A stretch of 62,160 bases of DNA from Osedax symbiont Rs1. Its GTDB lineage: Bacteria; Pseudomonadota; Gammaproteobacteria; Pseudomonadales; Balneatricaceae. Location: assembly GCA_000416275.1 (NCBI GenBank), contig ASZJ01000056.1, positions 77,522 through 139,681 of the forward strand, in the 5' to 3' direction. Below, one piece after another: positions 19,446-30,427 of this stretch. Made by a program: the position numbers and the translations under genes. Within the stretch, counting starts at the first letter, position 1. The number at the start of each line of letters is the position of its first letter. Under the pieces are notes generated by a model. It was not told the DNA's origin and made no database searches. It worked only from the letters and a program-made list of their open reading frames with translations.

Positions 19446-20543
19446 ATGTCAAGTAAAAATAGAATGATAAAGCGCTCCAAAGATAAAACCCACTCCAAAT
19501 TTTCTCAATATCAATCAACGACTAAAGCTGAGGGCGTCCCTCAAATTAAAAAAGTGTCGAGCGCTCCCGCAGCTGTTGAACACAATAAAGTCAGATATAT
19601 TGAAGTGACAGAGGATCAAGAGGGTCAGCGCATTGATAATTTCTTACGCACCGCCTTAAAAGGTGTGCCTAAGTCGATGATCTATCGGATTGTCCGTAAA
19701 GGAGAAGTCCGGGTTAATAAAGGAAGAGTAAAGCCGGACACAAAACTCACCGCCGGTGACCAAATTCGGATTCCGCCGGTGCGCACTGCTAAAGAAGGGG
19801 ATCCGGTTAATGTAAGTAATCAGTTAACCGAAAAATTAGAAGCGTCTATCCTGTATGAATCAGAGGCGTTACTAGTGATTAATAAGCCGTCGGGCCTAGC
19901 GGTTCACGGAGGTAGTGGTATTCAGTTAGGTTTAATTGAAGCGCTGCGTCAAATGCGACCTCATTTAACCTTTTTGGAATTAGTGCATCGTCTAGATAGA
20001 GATACCTCGGGCTGTATTATGATCGCCAAAAAGCGCAGCATGCTGCGTCACTTACACGAAGCGCTCAGACAGGGGCAAGGTGTCTCTAAGGTATATCATG
20101 CATTGGTCGTCGGTCGATGGGATGCAACGGATCAAAAAATTGATGCGCCGTTGAGAAAAAATGAATTAAGTTCAGGGGAGCGAGTCGTAAAAGTGCAAAC
20201 TGATGGCAAAGCGTCTATCACTATGTTCAAAGTGTTGCGACGTTTTGCCAATAAAGCGACCTTGATAGAAGCCAAGCCAATCACTGGCCGCACCCACCAG
20301 ATAAGAGTACATGCGCAGTTTGCCGGGCACCCTATCATAGGTGATGGCAAATACGGTGTTGAATCTATTAATAGTGAAATGCGGGCCGCGGGGATTAAAC
20401 GTTTGTTTTTGCATGCCGCAGCCTTGACCGTTACCTTGGCTGATGGCGAAAAACTGCATTTTAAAGCACCACTAGAAAATAATTTATCCGCTGCGATTGA
20501 TCGTTTGGCAATCGAGTATAATCAGTATGAGAAAAGGTCTTAA
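19446..20543 (+). CDS. rluC: RluC, 23S rRNA pseudouridine synthase
   Basis: Makes pseudouridines at positions 955, 2504 and 2580 of 23S rRNA in E. coli. 365 residues, about 45 longer than E. coli RluC because of a Lys/Ser-rich N-terminal extension (1-47). An S4 domain (GQRIDNFLRTALKGVPKSMI to VNKGRVKP) precedes the catalytic domain with HRLDRDTSG, in which Asp184 is the nucleophile. GRTHQIRVH is intact. The start ATG 19446 is the only ATG before the S4 domain apart from Met7. Confidence 0.95.
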   Translation: MSSKNRMIKRSKDKTHSKFSQYQSTTKAEGVPQIKKVSSAPAAVEHNKVRYIEVTEDQEGQRIDNFLRTALKGVPKSMIYRIVRKGEVRVNKGRVKPDTKLTAGDQIRIPPVRTAKEGDPVNVSNQLTEKLEASILYESEALLVINKPSGLAVHGGSGIQLGLIEALRQMRPHLTFLELVHRLDRDTSGCIMIAKKRSMLRHLHEALRQGQGVSKVYHALVVGRWDATDQKIDAPLRKNELSSGERVVKVQTDGKASITMFKVLRRFANKATLIEAKPITGRTHQIRVHAQFAGHPIIGDGKYGVESINSEMRAAGIKRLFLHAAALTVTLADGEKLHFKAPLENNLSAAIDRLAIEYNQYEKRS

Positions 20544-20547
20544 ATTC

Positions 20548-21636
20548 ATGGAAAAAGAGCTCGTTTTTACCAGCGCTGAAAGTTTACTGATGCGTGGAGA
20601 GCAACCCACTATTCAAAGTGTGATGGCTGCAACTGGCCTTCAGTACGATATTGTCGAAATTCAATTAAGGCAATGGTGGAAAGCAATACCAGAAAAAATT
20701 AGTTTTAATGACGATGTAATTGCTCTACCTGGTTTACCAGAGGCACTAGGTACCGCCTTTGGGCGAATTTGGCACCAGGCGGTAGAAGAGGCTGAAACTC
20801 GTTTGCGAGCGGATTCAAGAACGTTAAATCACGCGACTGAAGAAGTGAGAAAACTATCCGAAGAGTCTTTAAAAGAAAGTCATAATCGGATCAGTTATCT
20901 TGAAATCACATCGCGTGAGCTAAAAGCTAAATTTGAAGACACCCGCATCCACAGTCGGTCTTTAGAAGCAGAATTAAGCGTGCTTAAAACGGCGATCGCA
21001 GTGGAAGCTACCAGTCGTAAAAAAGAAGAGCATTTAAGAGCCAAGCTTGAGAATGATCTGGTCCATTTACGCAAGGCACATGAAGATGCTAAGCGGACCT
21101 TCGAACAGCGAATTAAAGAAGATCAGCGCCACGCCCTCGATCAAATCAGTAAATCAGAGGCCGATGCTAGATACTACCGGACCGCGTCGGAGAAACTACG
21201 TGATGATGCCGGTAGCAAAGAAACGCTATTAACCAAGAAGACTCATGATCTGCAATCAGAAATTGCGCGTCATGAAGTGCGTATTGATACACAACATACC
21301 CTGATCCGCTCTCAAGATGAAGAGTTAAAGAACTTGAAACAGTCGAGTCAAATTCAATCCAGAGATATGGCAAGTAAGTCATCAGCGCTGTTGGCGGGTG
21401 ACAATAAAGCTAAGCGCCTAGAGCACAAGCGAAAAGAGCAAGATGGTGAAATTAAACGCTTAAATCAAAAAGCGTTAAACTCTGCAACTGAGTGGGGCCG
21501 CCGGGAAAATTTGATGAGAAACGAATCAAGATCAGTCCAAGAGGAGTTGCAGAGAGCTCAGCTTAAGGTGGTTAATCTTGAAAAACGCAGCATTTCTCAA
21601 GATGAAGAAATTCGACGCATTAAGTCTAAGCTATAA
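20548..21636 (+). CDS. KfrA-like coiled-coil DNA-binding protein
   Basis: Residues 1-55 (AESLLMRGEQPTIQSVMAAT and the later LRQWWKAIP) resemble the N-terminal DNA-binding domain of KfrA plasmid proteins, with the A-E-x-L-x-x-x-G-x-x-P-T and R-x-W-W pattern. Residues from about 80 to the end are almost unbroken heptad coiled coil rich in Glu, Lys, Arg and Gln. I infer a chromosomal nucleoid or partition-associated filament-like protein. The frame opens at 20497, overlapping rluC; ATG 20548 is preferred. It lies between rluC and cysB on the same strand. Confidence 0.7.
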   Translation: MEKELVFTSAESLLMRGEQPTIQSVMAATGLQYDIVEIQLRQWWKAIPEKISFNDDVIALPGLPEALGTAFGRIWHQAVEEAETRLRADSRTLNHATEEVRKLSEESLKESHNRISYLEITSRELKAKFEDTRIHSRSLEAELSVLKTAIAVEATSRKKEEHLRAKLENDLVHLRKAHEDAKRTFEQRIKEDQRHALDQISKSEADARYYRTASEKLRDDAGSKETLLTKKTHDLQSEIARHEVRIDTQHTLIRSQDEELKNLKQSSQIQSRDMASKSSALLAGDNKAKRLEHKRKEQDGEIKRLNQKALNSATEWGRRENLMRNESRSVQEELQRAQLKVVNLEKRSISQDEEIRRIKSKL

Positions 21637-21653
21637 TTTGCCAGTTACTTTAA

Positions 21654-22643
<990 letters not shown>

Positions 22644-22677
22644 GCTAGCTACCATAAGCGAATGCGGTTCGCCCTCT

Positions 22678-22720
22678 GAACAAGTCAGACACGCCCCGTA
22701 GGGGAAATGCGGGCTTGTTC
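22678..22720. terminator. Hairpin between convergent cysB and threonine aldolase
   Basis: GAACAAG (22678-22684) pairs with CTTGTTC (22714-22720), and an inner CCCC-GTA-GGGG stem lies between them. A related but diverged block (GAACAATCCACAGGGGAAATGCGGG) occurs at about 26781, so this is also a small dispersed repeat. It probably acts as a shared terminator. Confidence 0.5.
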
Positions 22721-22746
22721 TTAGGCTCCCCTTTTACAATGTCAGG

Positions 22747-23820
22747 TTACCCCCGACGGTAGTACTCTGTTATTTTTTCTAATGTAAAATCAACATCTTC
22801 TTTTGAAATATCCATGTGTAAAACGATTCTACACACTGAGCTACTGCCAATACAAATGGCGAAAGGTGCTAAATAAGCGGCTAGTGTCTCGTGCTCTGAT
22901 TTACCGGTCGCCAGTGGAAGGTGAGCAAATAACATATTCGTTTCTATGCGATCTAAATCGATCTGCAGAGGGGGGATTTGCTGTAACTGCTTGGCAAAAT
23001 AGAGGGTTAAATCATGATCTTCTTGTAAACGCTGCACATTATTATCTAAAGCATAGATGCCCGCTGCGGCTAAAATACCTGCTTGGCGCATACCGCCACC
23101 GAGCATTTTTCTCAGTCTAGTGGCGCGTGAAATAAAGCGGCTGGAACCACTTAATACTGACCCGGCAGGTGCGCCCAATGCTTTAGAGAGACAGAGGGAC
23201 ACTGAGTCGAAATGCTGGCATAGTACAGCAGGGCTAGTATCGCTTGCGATAGCCGCATGCATTAACCGAGCGCCATCCATATGTACTTTCAAATCACGAC
23301 TCTTGGCAAAGTGTGCAATCTCATCGAGCATTGGCTGAGGTTGAATAAAGCCTGAAATTGTATTTTCCAAACACAGTAGTTTCGACTGGGCGAAATGCGC
23401 ATCATCAGGGCGAATAGCCGCCGCTACTTGATCAATGCTAATATAACCTTTATCAGTGGTCTTTAAGCTCTGCATGGCAATACTGCCCAATACCGAAGCG
23501 CCACCGGCCTCATGGCCAAAAATATGATTTTGTTCACCGACAATCAATTCATCGCCCCTTTGGCAATGGGCCATTAAGGCGATTAGGTTGCTCATGGTGC
23601 CGGAGGGGACAAATAAGCTCGCCTCCTTGTTGAGTAGCTTGGCCACCTTTAGCTGTAATTGATTAACGCTTGGGTCCTCACCGTAGACATCATCACCCAC
23701 CGCTGCCTCACTCATATACTGGCGCATCTCGTGACTAGGTTTAGTGACAGTGTCGCTTCTAAAGTCAATCGTGGGGGTGGTATCTAATTTCTTGCCAGCT
23801 GTGGGATAACTGTTATTCAT
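22747..23820 (-). CDS. ltaE: Low-specificity L-threonine aldolase
   Basis: PLP enzyme cleaving L-threonine or allo-threonine to glycine and acetaldehyde. 357 residues. Motifs are [16 protein letters not shown] at the N-terminus, [32 protein letters not shown], the substrate region HMDGARL and the PLP lysine in [14 protein letters not shown]. Full length. It is convergent with cysB. Confidence 0.93.
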   Translation of the reverse strand: MNNSYPTAGKKLDTTPTIDFRSDTVTKPSHEMRQYMSEAAVGDDVYGEDPSVNQLQLKVAKLLNKEASLFVPSGTMSNLIALMAHCQRGDELIVGEQNHIFGHEAGGASVLGSIAMQSLKTTDKGYISIDQVAAAIRPDDAHFAQSKLLCLENTISGFIQPQPMLDEIAHFAKSRDLKVHMDGARLMHAAIASDTSPAVLCQHFDSVSLCLSKALGAPAGSVLSGSSRFISRATRLRKMLGGGMRQAGILAAAGIYALDNNVQRLQEDHDLTLYFAKQLQQIPPLQIDLDRIETNMLFAHLPLATGKSEHETLAAYLAPFAICIGSSSVCRIVLHMDISKEDVDFTLEKITEYYRRG

Positions 23821-24007
23821 CTACACCTCAAAAATGCTATTGATTATCATTCATATATTGATCTGATGATTAAAAATACGTTTATGTTAAAAAATATTGG
23901 TTTATAGTAGGGTCATGGGGCTAATTTAGCACATCGAGATGCCCGCGCTTACTGCTAAATGAGAATACTCAATAAATAACATTAGAATCAGCGACTAGGA
24001 GAGTAAA

Positions 24008-24508
24008 ATGCAAGATTTATTACCTGAAATATGTGACCAGTATCCCGATGAAATCAGTATTTTACAGCCAATCTTACGAAACTTTGCTGAAAGACAAACC
24101 TTTTTTGGTGAAATAGTGACCTTAAAGGCCTTTGAGGATAACTCTAAGCTTCGTGAGTTGGTCACTCAACCGGGAGTTGGAAAAGTGCTAGTGGTTGATG
24201 GCGGTGGCTCGCTGCGACATGCGATGTTAGGTGATATGCTGGCAGAAAAAGCCGCTGCCAATGGCTGGGCAGGCATTATCATTCATGGTTGTATTCGGGA
24301 TGTGAATGCAATTTCTACTATAAAAATAGGTGTGCAAGCGCTAGGCGTACACCCGCTTAAAACCGAAAAGCGGGGATTAGGTGACGTCAATGTACCGATT
24401 AATTTTGGCGGAATATCTTTTTTGCCGGGCCATTATGTCTATGCCGATAACAATGGGGTATTAGTGACTAAAGCAGCGCTCGATCTTGTCGCTCTTGGTT
24501 GGCTTTAA
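24008..24508 (+). CDS. rraA: RraA, regulator of RNase E activity
   Basis: Binds the C-terminal scaffold of RNase E and inhibits it in E. coli. 166 residues, full length. It shows the RraA/HMG-aldolase fold: [36 protein letters not shown], and [11 protein letters not shown]. Very good AGGAG before ATG 24008. It lies about 5.4 kb from rne in this genome. Confidence 0.93.
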   Translation: MQDLLPEICDQYPDEISILQPILRNFAERQTFFGEIVTLKAFEDNSKLRELVTQPGVGKVLVVDGGGSLRHAMLGDMLAEKAAANGWAGIIIHGCIRDVNAISTIKIGVQALGVHPLKTEKRGLGDVNVPINFGGISFLPGHYVYADNNGVLVTKAALDLVALGWL

Positions 24509-24613
24509 CTATCACAAACTATCACAGCGTTGTTGATGGTCATTAGTTAGCGGCAATAACCAGCTGATAACCAGCGTTGGTCTATCCAATAAGAATAGTT
24601 AGATTATAGTGGC

Positions 24614-24651
24614 TAGCCTCAAGCACACCTTTAGCGGTGGGCTTGAGGCTA
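24614..24651. terminator. Hairpin between convergent rraA and yghU
   Basis: TAGCCTCAAGC (24614-24624) pairs perfectly with GCTTGAGGCTA (24641-24651), with an inner CACC/GGTG extension. The right arm includes the yghU stop codon. There is no long T-run, so termination strength is uncertain. Confidence 0.5.
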
Positions 24652-25506
24652 TGGACGCAGCTGTAAAACATTCTCTATGTCTTGTGCGCAGTGGCGCTCT
24701 GGCAGTTGCTCCCATGCTTCTCCCCAAGTGCGGTTAACTATACGGCCACGTTGCACAGCCACACGAGATTCGAGCATTTTAGCCCAGCGAATGACATTCG
24801 AATAAGTCTCTACTTGTAAAAACTCTGCCGCATCATATAAAACCCCCAACACTAAATTTCCGTACCAGGGCCAGATCGCCATATCAGCGATTGAATAATT
24901 TTCACCGGCGATAAAATTATTATCCGCAAGCTGTTTATCCAACACATCTAATTGGCGCTTAACTTCCATCGCAAAACGATTAATCGGGTACTCTTGTTTT
25001 TCATCGGCATATGCGTAGAAATGGCCGAATCCACCACCTAAGAATGGGGCTGAACCTTGCGCCCAGAATAACCAGTTGAAGGTTGCTGTTCGAGCAGCGC
25101 CATCACTCGCTAAAAAATGACCGAATTTTTCGGCTAAATGTACCAAAATAGAAGCAGATTCGAAGACGTGTACGTCTTGATTGCCAGACTTATCAACTAA
25201 GGCGGGGATTTTTGAGTTTGCATTGATCCCGACAAAACCTGATGAAAATTGATCAGCTTCGCCAATATTAATCAAATAAGCATCATATTCAGCTTCTTTA
25301 ATACCAAGCGCCAGTAATTCTTCGAGCAATATAGTTACTTTTTGACCGTTGGGGGTGCCGAGTGAATAGAGCTGCAGAGCATGTTTACCTAGCGGTAGTT
25401 GTTTTTCATATCTAGCACCCGATTTGTCGCTATTAATGCTCGCCCATTTGTTGCTACCACTGGTATCATTGAGCCAAATTTTGGGAGGATGATATCGTTC
25501 ACTCAT
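24649..25506 (-). CDS. yghU: YghU-type glutathione S-transferase
   Basis: Nu-class GST (disulfide-bond oxidoreductase YghU), which binds two glutathione molecules and reduces disulfides. 285 residues. The N-terminal part NDTSGSNKWASINSDKSG and LPLGKHALQLYSLGTPNGQKV is characteristic, as is the C-terminal domain with ADMAIWPWYGNLVLG. Cytoplasmic. Full length, no anomalies. Confidence 0.92.
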   Translation of the reverse strand: MSERYHPPKIWLNDTSGSNKWASINSDKSGARYEKQLPLGKHALQLYSLGTPNGQKVTILLEELLALGIKEAEYDAYLINIGEADQFSSGFVGINANSKIPALVDKSGNQDVHVFESASILVHLAEKFGHFLASDGAARTATFNWLFWAQGSAPFLGGGFGHFYAYADEKQEYPINRFAMEVKRQLDVLDKQLADNNFIAGENYSIADMAIWPWYGNLVLGVLYDAAEFLQVETYSNVIRWAKMLESRVAVQRGRIVNRTWGEAWEQLPERHCAQDIENVLQLRP

Positions 25507-25778
25507 GGTGTTTACCTGTCGCTGATTACACTGATATTAGAAGCTGTTTACGCTCCACCTTCGAAGAAAATGATCGGTATTACTCTTAATTCTAAGCGTA
25601 TTTTATACTCTAAAATTATTCAATCATAGTGGTTTTCTAATTGTCCTAATAAACGTTTTTTTAAACTGCGGTGAAGTTAAAGCGGTAAAAGAGCAGCTGT
25701 AATAGGTTAATGTTCAACCAAATTATGGTGTTCAATAATAATACTGTAGCGATGCTATCAATAAAGGTTAAATTTAAA

Positions 25779-26754
25779 ATGAGTAATGACACCCACAAGA
25801 TTCAATCGGTATTGATCTTACACGGCGATGCCAGCCAATTGAGAGGCGTGATTGAACAGCACCATCCAAAGGTAAAAGTATTCTATGCTGAATCTAGTGC
25901 AGAGGTCGGACCAATGCTTGAATTGGCCCAACCTGACGCGGTATTTTCGATTAATGATGCCAAGCTTACCAGTGACTGCTTGAGAATGGCAGGGCAATAT
26001 CGATCCGTAAAATGGTATCATGTTGGCGGTTCTGGCATTGATCGAATGTTACCTTGGAGCTCAACATTTTCGGTAATGAGTAACGGGGCAGGCGTGCTCG
26101 CACAGTATCTAGCGGAAACGGTACTGGGGGCGATTTTGGCGATGAATAATAACCTACATACATATCACCGACAGCAACTTAACAAGGCGTGGATTAAGCA
26201 TCAATTTAAGCCGATATGTGAGCAAACATTGCTTATCGTTGGCTTGGGAGCCGTTGGTAAAAAAGTAGCCGATAATGCTAAGGCGCTGGGTATGAGGGTC
26301 ATCGCCACTCGAAAAAATATGCAAGCCTATAAAAATGTTGATCGACTTTATTCCGATGCCGAATTACCCGAGATTGTTGGCCAGGCGGATTTCGTCTCAC
26401 TACATGTACCGCTCAGTGATGAGACTACCCATCTGTTCAATCGAGATATGATCAGTAGAATGAAAGCTGGTGCCTGTTTAATAAATACCGCAAGGGGCCC
26501 AGTTGTGGAGGAGCAAGCGTTGATCAGCGCCTTGGCTAGCAACCGTTTAAAAGCTGCATACATTGATGTCTTTAAACAGGAACCGCTGGTCAAAGAAAGT
26601 CCATTGTGGGAGATAGAAAACCTGATACTTACCCCCCCATATGGCGGACGGAGTCTTTCAATACGAACAAAAATATTTACAATTTTTTAGTGCTAACTTG
26701 CTGCGTTGGAATCGAGGTGAAGCTATCAAAAATCAAATAACATTTATAGATTGA
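25779..26754 (+). pseudogene. D-2-hydroxyacid dehydrogenase with a poly-C frameshift
   Basis: NAD(P)-dependent 2-hydroxyacid dehydrogenase. The Rossmann motif VGLGAVGKKVADNAKALGM, the catalytic Arg in INTARGPVVEEQAL and DVFKQEPLV are intact. At 26632-26638 there are seven C. The frame then gives TPPYGGRSLS and stops at 26690. With one C fewer it reads TPHMADGVFQYEQKYL and continues to TGA 26752-26754, restoring the catalytic His of TPH. So the present reading loses the active-site His and about 40 residues. It could be a mutation, slipped-strand variation or a sequencing error. Start ATG 25779 is preferred over 25710. Confidence 0.8.
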
Positions 26755-26903
26755 AGCTGGAGAATAATTAAGGATTCTCTGAACAATCCACAGGGGAAAT
26801 GCGGGACTTGTGCAGAGGTTGCTAAGAGAGGCCGAGCTAGCAAAGCTTAACGTGAGGCCTCAGCTTACTAGTTCAAGCCAATTTTAGTTAACTCTATCGC
26901 CGG

Positions 26904-27758
26904 TTATTGGTTAAGAGCCTCGGCGTGATATGCAATGTGCTCGCCAATAAATGTCGCTATAAAATGGTAGCTGTGATCATAGTCAGGCTGCATTCTTACA
27001 TTGATTTCAATGTCCTGTTCTCGACAAGCTGATTGTAAATCTTGGGGGTACAATTGCCCGGCTAAAAATTGATCGCCGCTGCCTTGATCGATTAATATCG
27101 GAAGCTTGGCAAGGCCGGATTTAACCAGTTCTGTTGCATCCCAAGCATTCCAATCCGCTGGATCATCACCTAGGTAAGTGCTTAGGCATCCTTGACCCCA
27201 AGGGCTGCTAATAGGGTGACAGATCGGAGAAAAGGCAGATACCGATCGATAGGCATCTGGATTTTTAATTGCGCTAATTAGCGCGCCGTGACCGCCCATT
27301 GAATGACCACTGATGGATTTAACACCGGCTAGCACTGCAAAGTTTGCTTCAATCAAAGCGGGGAGTTCTTGGTTGATGTAAGCAAACATTTGATAGTGAT
27401 CACTCCAAGGTTTTTGACTGGCATTGACATAAAATCCCGCCCCTTTACCTAAGTCGTATCGATCCGTTACATCAGCTACATCATCACCTCTTGGGCTAGT
27501 GTCGGGCATGACGATAGCAATACCATGTTCCGCTGCGTAACGCTGTGCGCCGGCTTTGGTGCGAAAATTGTCATCGGTGCAAGTCAACCCTGATAACCAG
27601 TAGAGCACAGGGACTTTTTGCTGTTCAGCAAGAGGCGGTAAATAAATGGAGAAGGTCATCTCGCAATGGCAAGTGCTCGATGCGTGTTGGTAGCGTTTCA
27701 ACCAACCGCCGAACTCTTTGACGGCTTCAAGTTCTTGTAAATTCTTCAATGGGTTCAT
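26904..27758 (-). CDS. fghA: S-formylglutathione hydrolase
   Basis: Serine esterase of the esterase D family that hydrolyses S-formylglutathione to formate in formaldehyde detoxification. 284 residues. The nucleophile Ser lies in GHSMGGHGAL, the acid in LIDQGSGDQFL and the His in DYDHSYHFI. SGLTCTDDNFRTKAGAQRYA is a family hallmark. Its usual partner, the glutathione-dependent formaldehyde dehydrogenase, is not adjacent. Confidence 0.93.
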   Translation of the reverse strand: MNPLKNLQELEAVKEFGGWLKRYQHASSTCHCEMTFSIYLPPLAEQQKVPVLYWLSGLTCTDDNFRTKAGAQRYAAEHGIAIVMPDTSPRGDDVADVTDRYDLGKGAGFYVNASQKPWSDHYQMFAYINQELPALIEANFAVLAGVKSISGHSMGGHGALISAIKNPDAYRSVSAFSPICHPISSPWGQGCLSTYLGDDPADWNAWDATELVKSGLAKLPILIDQGSGDQFLAGQLYPQDLQSACREQDIEINVRMQPDYDHSYHFIATFIGEHIAYHAEALNQ

Positions 27759-28168
27759 GTTTAACTCTCAAAGTGCTATAAAATTGTATAAGTTTGGCAA
27801 GTTGTATTTATTGCTGGATTTCCAAGCCGCATATCAATGCGAGTTACTTTGCATGAACTGCTTTGCTTAAGCAATAACAAGTTTCATTTAGGCGGCTATT
27901 TAGCAAGCCTAACCTGTTGATTCTGGAGGTTGAATTTGCATTATTGAGAGGTCGCTGCTGGCGGGCGTTATAAATGGCTAAACTCTAACGCGCTGTGGAT
28001 GATGATCGGTATAGTCGCTGCAGTTTTATGCGTGAATGCCTTTGTCAGTGAATCAATAGCGCAGCTCAGCTTGTTGTTAAAATTTGCCAATTCCGCCGAG
28101 AGCCAATATCTTACTCTCTGTATGCGCTTTGCAGCGATAGATTTAGCTTAATTAAAAATGAGAAATAC
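27759..28168. other. Intergenic gap with a decayed family-B trace
   Basis: No gene seen. GCCAATTCCGCCGAGAGCCAATATCTTACTCTCTGTATGCGCTTTG near 28086-28131 matches the family-B interior only loosely. It is probably an old copy. Confidence 0.4.
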
Positions 28169-28639
28169 ATGACTCCAGCCATCAATCAGCTAAAAAGTAA
28201 AAAAATAATCTATCAGCTGCATGAATATCAGCATGTCGCTAGTTGTAGTACCTATGGCTTAGAGGCTGTGGAAAAATTAGCCGTCGATCCCGCTCGAGTA
28301 TTTAAAACCTTAGTCGTGCAGCTAGATAGCGATCGCTTAGCTGTCGCTATACTCCCGGTGGTGCAAAAATTAAGTATGAAATTGATGGCTAAAGCAACGG
28401 GTGTCAAGAAAGTAACAATGGCTGACAGTTCAAAAGTAGAAAAATCGACCGGTTATGTATTAGGTGGAGTGAGCCCCATCGGTCAAAAAAAATCATTAAT
28501 CACGGTCATTGATCACTCTGCCAGTTCTTTTGCTACTGTTTTTGTCAGTGCTGGTCGCAGGGGGTTGGAAATAGAGCTCAGCCCCGCTGATCTTATGTTG
28601 CTAACCAGAGGGCGTATAGAGCATCTATGTGTGGAGTAA
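28169..28639 (+). CDS. ybaK: YbaK, Cys-tRNA(Pro)/Cys-tRNA(Cys) deacylase
   Basis: Trans-editing enzyme that hydrolyses Cys-tRNA(Pro) mischarged by prolyl-tRNA synthetase. 156 residues. The YbaK fold is seen in VFKTLVVQLDSDRLAVAILPV, the conserved Lys in RVFKTLV, GYVLGGVSPIGQKKSLITVID and GRRGLEIELSPADLM. It is convergent with the metal importer, only 16 bases from its last gene. Confidence 0.93.
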   Translation: MTPAINQLKSKKIIYQLHEYQHVASCSTYGLEAVEKLAVDPARVFKTLVVQLDSDRLAVAILPVVQKLSMKLMAKATGVKKVTMADSSKVEKSTGYVLGGVSPIGQKKSLITVIDHSASSFATVFVSAGRRGLEIELSPADLMLLTRGRIEHLCVE

Positions 28640-28655
28640 ATCTGGATTGTCAGGA

Positions 28656-29570
28656 TTAAGGATTAGAGGCGTACGGAAGTTCTTCAACACTGTGCTTTTT
28701 CTTTATCTTACGACGGACTAACTGGCGTTCAGCGTAAAGTTTAAAGCTAAAAAGAACACAGAAGACCGCTGCCATTAACAGTACAATTGTCGCAGCGGGG
28801 GCACTGTCTAAATAAAAGCTTAGGTAAACGCCGAAAAATGAGCAGCTCATGGCAATCGCACTCGCTATTATTTTCATCTTGGAAAATTGTTTGGTCACTA
28901 ATAATGCGCAGGCGCCGGGTATAATTAACAGCGCTACCGATAGTATCATTCCTACTGCTTGAAGAGCGGCGACAATTGTTAGCGCCAATAATATTTGAAT
29001 CCCATAATGCCAAAACTTCACACTAATCCCCGTCACTTGAGCTTGCTGAGGATCAAAAATAAACAGCATTAAATCTCTTCCTCGAACTAACAAAATAGCC
29101 AGTACAAAGATCGATAACAGCCCTGTTTCTATGAGGTCTTCGGTCTTGATTCCCAATACGTCGCCTAGTAGTAAGTGGGTTAAATGCAGGTCGGTATTGG
29201 ATTGATGAAATAAAATGATGCCGATCGCAAACATTCCCGAAAAGACGATACCCATAATAGTATCTTCTCTTAAACGGCTATTTTCTTTAATGAAGCCGGT
29301 GGTCATCGCACAGCACAACCCGGCGGCAAAAGCACCAATAGATAGCGGAATAGCCAGCATGTAGGCTAAGACGATGCCCGGCAAAACGGCATGGGCAATG
29401 GCATCTCCCATCAATGACCAGCCTTTTAGAACAATGTAACAAGAGAGTAGAGCCATAGGTAGACTAATCACTAAGACCACGGCAAAAGCTTGCAGCATAA
29501 AGTCAAAGCTAAAAGGCTGAATTAGGCTGTCAATAGTGATACTTGAAAGTAATAGGTTAAGATCAAACAC
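28656..29570 (-). CDS. Mn/Fe ABC transporter permease, second (SitD/MntD type)
   Basis: Integral membrane permease of the ABC-3 family. The product has eight or so hydrophobic helices, with YIVLKGWSLMGDAIAHAVLPGIVLAYM (the conserved D-A-I-x-H-A-x-L-P-G block) and SVALLIIPGACALL. The frame opens at 29612, but GTG 29570 has GGAGG at the right distance and overlaps the preceding gene by 8 bases. Last gene of the four-gene importer. The C-terminus is basic (RKIKKKHS). Confidence 0.88.
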   Translation of the reverse strand: MFDLNLLLSSITIDSLIQPFSFDFMLQAFAVVLVISLPMALLSCYIVLKGWSLMGDAIAHAVLPGIVLAYMLAIPLSIGAFAAGLCCAMTTGFIKENSRLREDTIMGIVFSGMFAIGIILFHQSNTDLHLTHLLLGDVLGIKTEDLIETGLLSIFVLAILLVRGRDLMLFIFDPQQAQVTGISVKFWHYGIQILLALTIVAALQAVGMILSVALLIIPGACALLVTKQFSKMKIIASAIAMSCSFFGVYLSFYLDSAPAATIVLLMAAVFCVLFSFKLYAERQLVRRKIKKKHSVEELPYASNP

Positions 29571-30423
29571 ACTGATTCCTCCATGCTTGTCGGCGCTGTT
29601 TTCTAAGAGCAAGTAGGCCTTCTTTAGGCGCGAAGATAAAGGCTGTTAAAAAGCACAGTGTTTGAATACAAACAATAACAGCGCCGGTTGCACCATCAAT
29701 GAAATAGCTTAAGTAGGTACCGATAAGAGAACTTAAACCGCCGATTGCGATACTAATAAAGATAATATTTTTAAATTTATCACTGAGTAGGTAAGCAGTA
29801 GCGCCAGGAGTGACAACCACCGCTATGACTAACAAAGCGCCGACTGTTTGCATCGCCGCTAAGGTGGTCGCGCTCAAGCAGGCAAAGAATAAAATTTTCA
29901 ATTTATTAGGGTTAATGCCAACCATCCATGCGTGCTGTTCATCAAAGAAAACCAGTAGCAAATCTTTCCAATAAAACACTAAAAAGCTTAAAGTAAGTAA
30001 ACTTATAAGCAACATTTGTAGACTATCCCAAGGGTCTATCGCTAAAATATTACCCATTAATATGCGCTGCAAATCTACGGAGCTAGGGGAGAGCGATAAC
30101 AAAAATAAGCCCGCGGCAAAAAAGGTGGTAAAGATCAGACCAATAGCGACATCCTCTTTTAAAATACTGCGCTGTTTTATAAATAAAATGGCAATGGCCG
30201 CTAAGCCTCCAGAGACAAAAGCGCCGATGGAAAAAGGCAGGCCTGCCATATACGCGACGGCAACCCCGGGCACAGTGGCATGGGAGAGGGCGTCTGCGAT
30301 AAGCGACCAACCTCTGAGCATCAGATAAGCGGAGAGAAAAGCACAGACGACGCCGATTAAGGTGCTGATCAGCATGGCATTTTGCATGTATTGGTAGTTA
30401 AAAGGTTCTAGTAAATATGCCAT
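29563..30423 (-). CDS. Mn/Fe ABC transporter permease, first (SitC/MntC type)
   Basis: ABC-3 family membrane permease, paralogous to the next gene. It has YLMLRGWSLIADALSHATVPGVAVAYM and GALLVIAVVVTPGATAYLL. The frame opens at 30546 inside the ATPase gene. ATG 30423 (MAYLLEPFNYQYMQNAM) has AGGAG 7 bases upstream and begins 4 bases after the ATPase stop, so it is the likely start. Confidence 0.88.
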   Translation of the reverse strand: MAYLLEPFNYQYMQNAMLISTLIGVVCAFLSAYLMLRGWSLIADALSHATVPGVAVAYMAGLPFSIGAFVSGGLAAIAILFIKQRSILKEDVAIGLIFTTFFAAGLFLLSLSPSSVDLQRILMGNILAIDPWDSLQMLLISLLTLSFLVFYWKDLLLVFFDEQHAWMVGINPNKLKILFFACLSATTLAAMQTVGALLVIAVVVTPGATAYLLSDKFKNIIFISIAIGGLSSLIGTYLSYFIDGATGAVIVCIQTLCFLTAFIFAPKEGLLALRKQRRQAWRNQCV

Positions 30424-30427
30424 ATAA

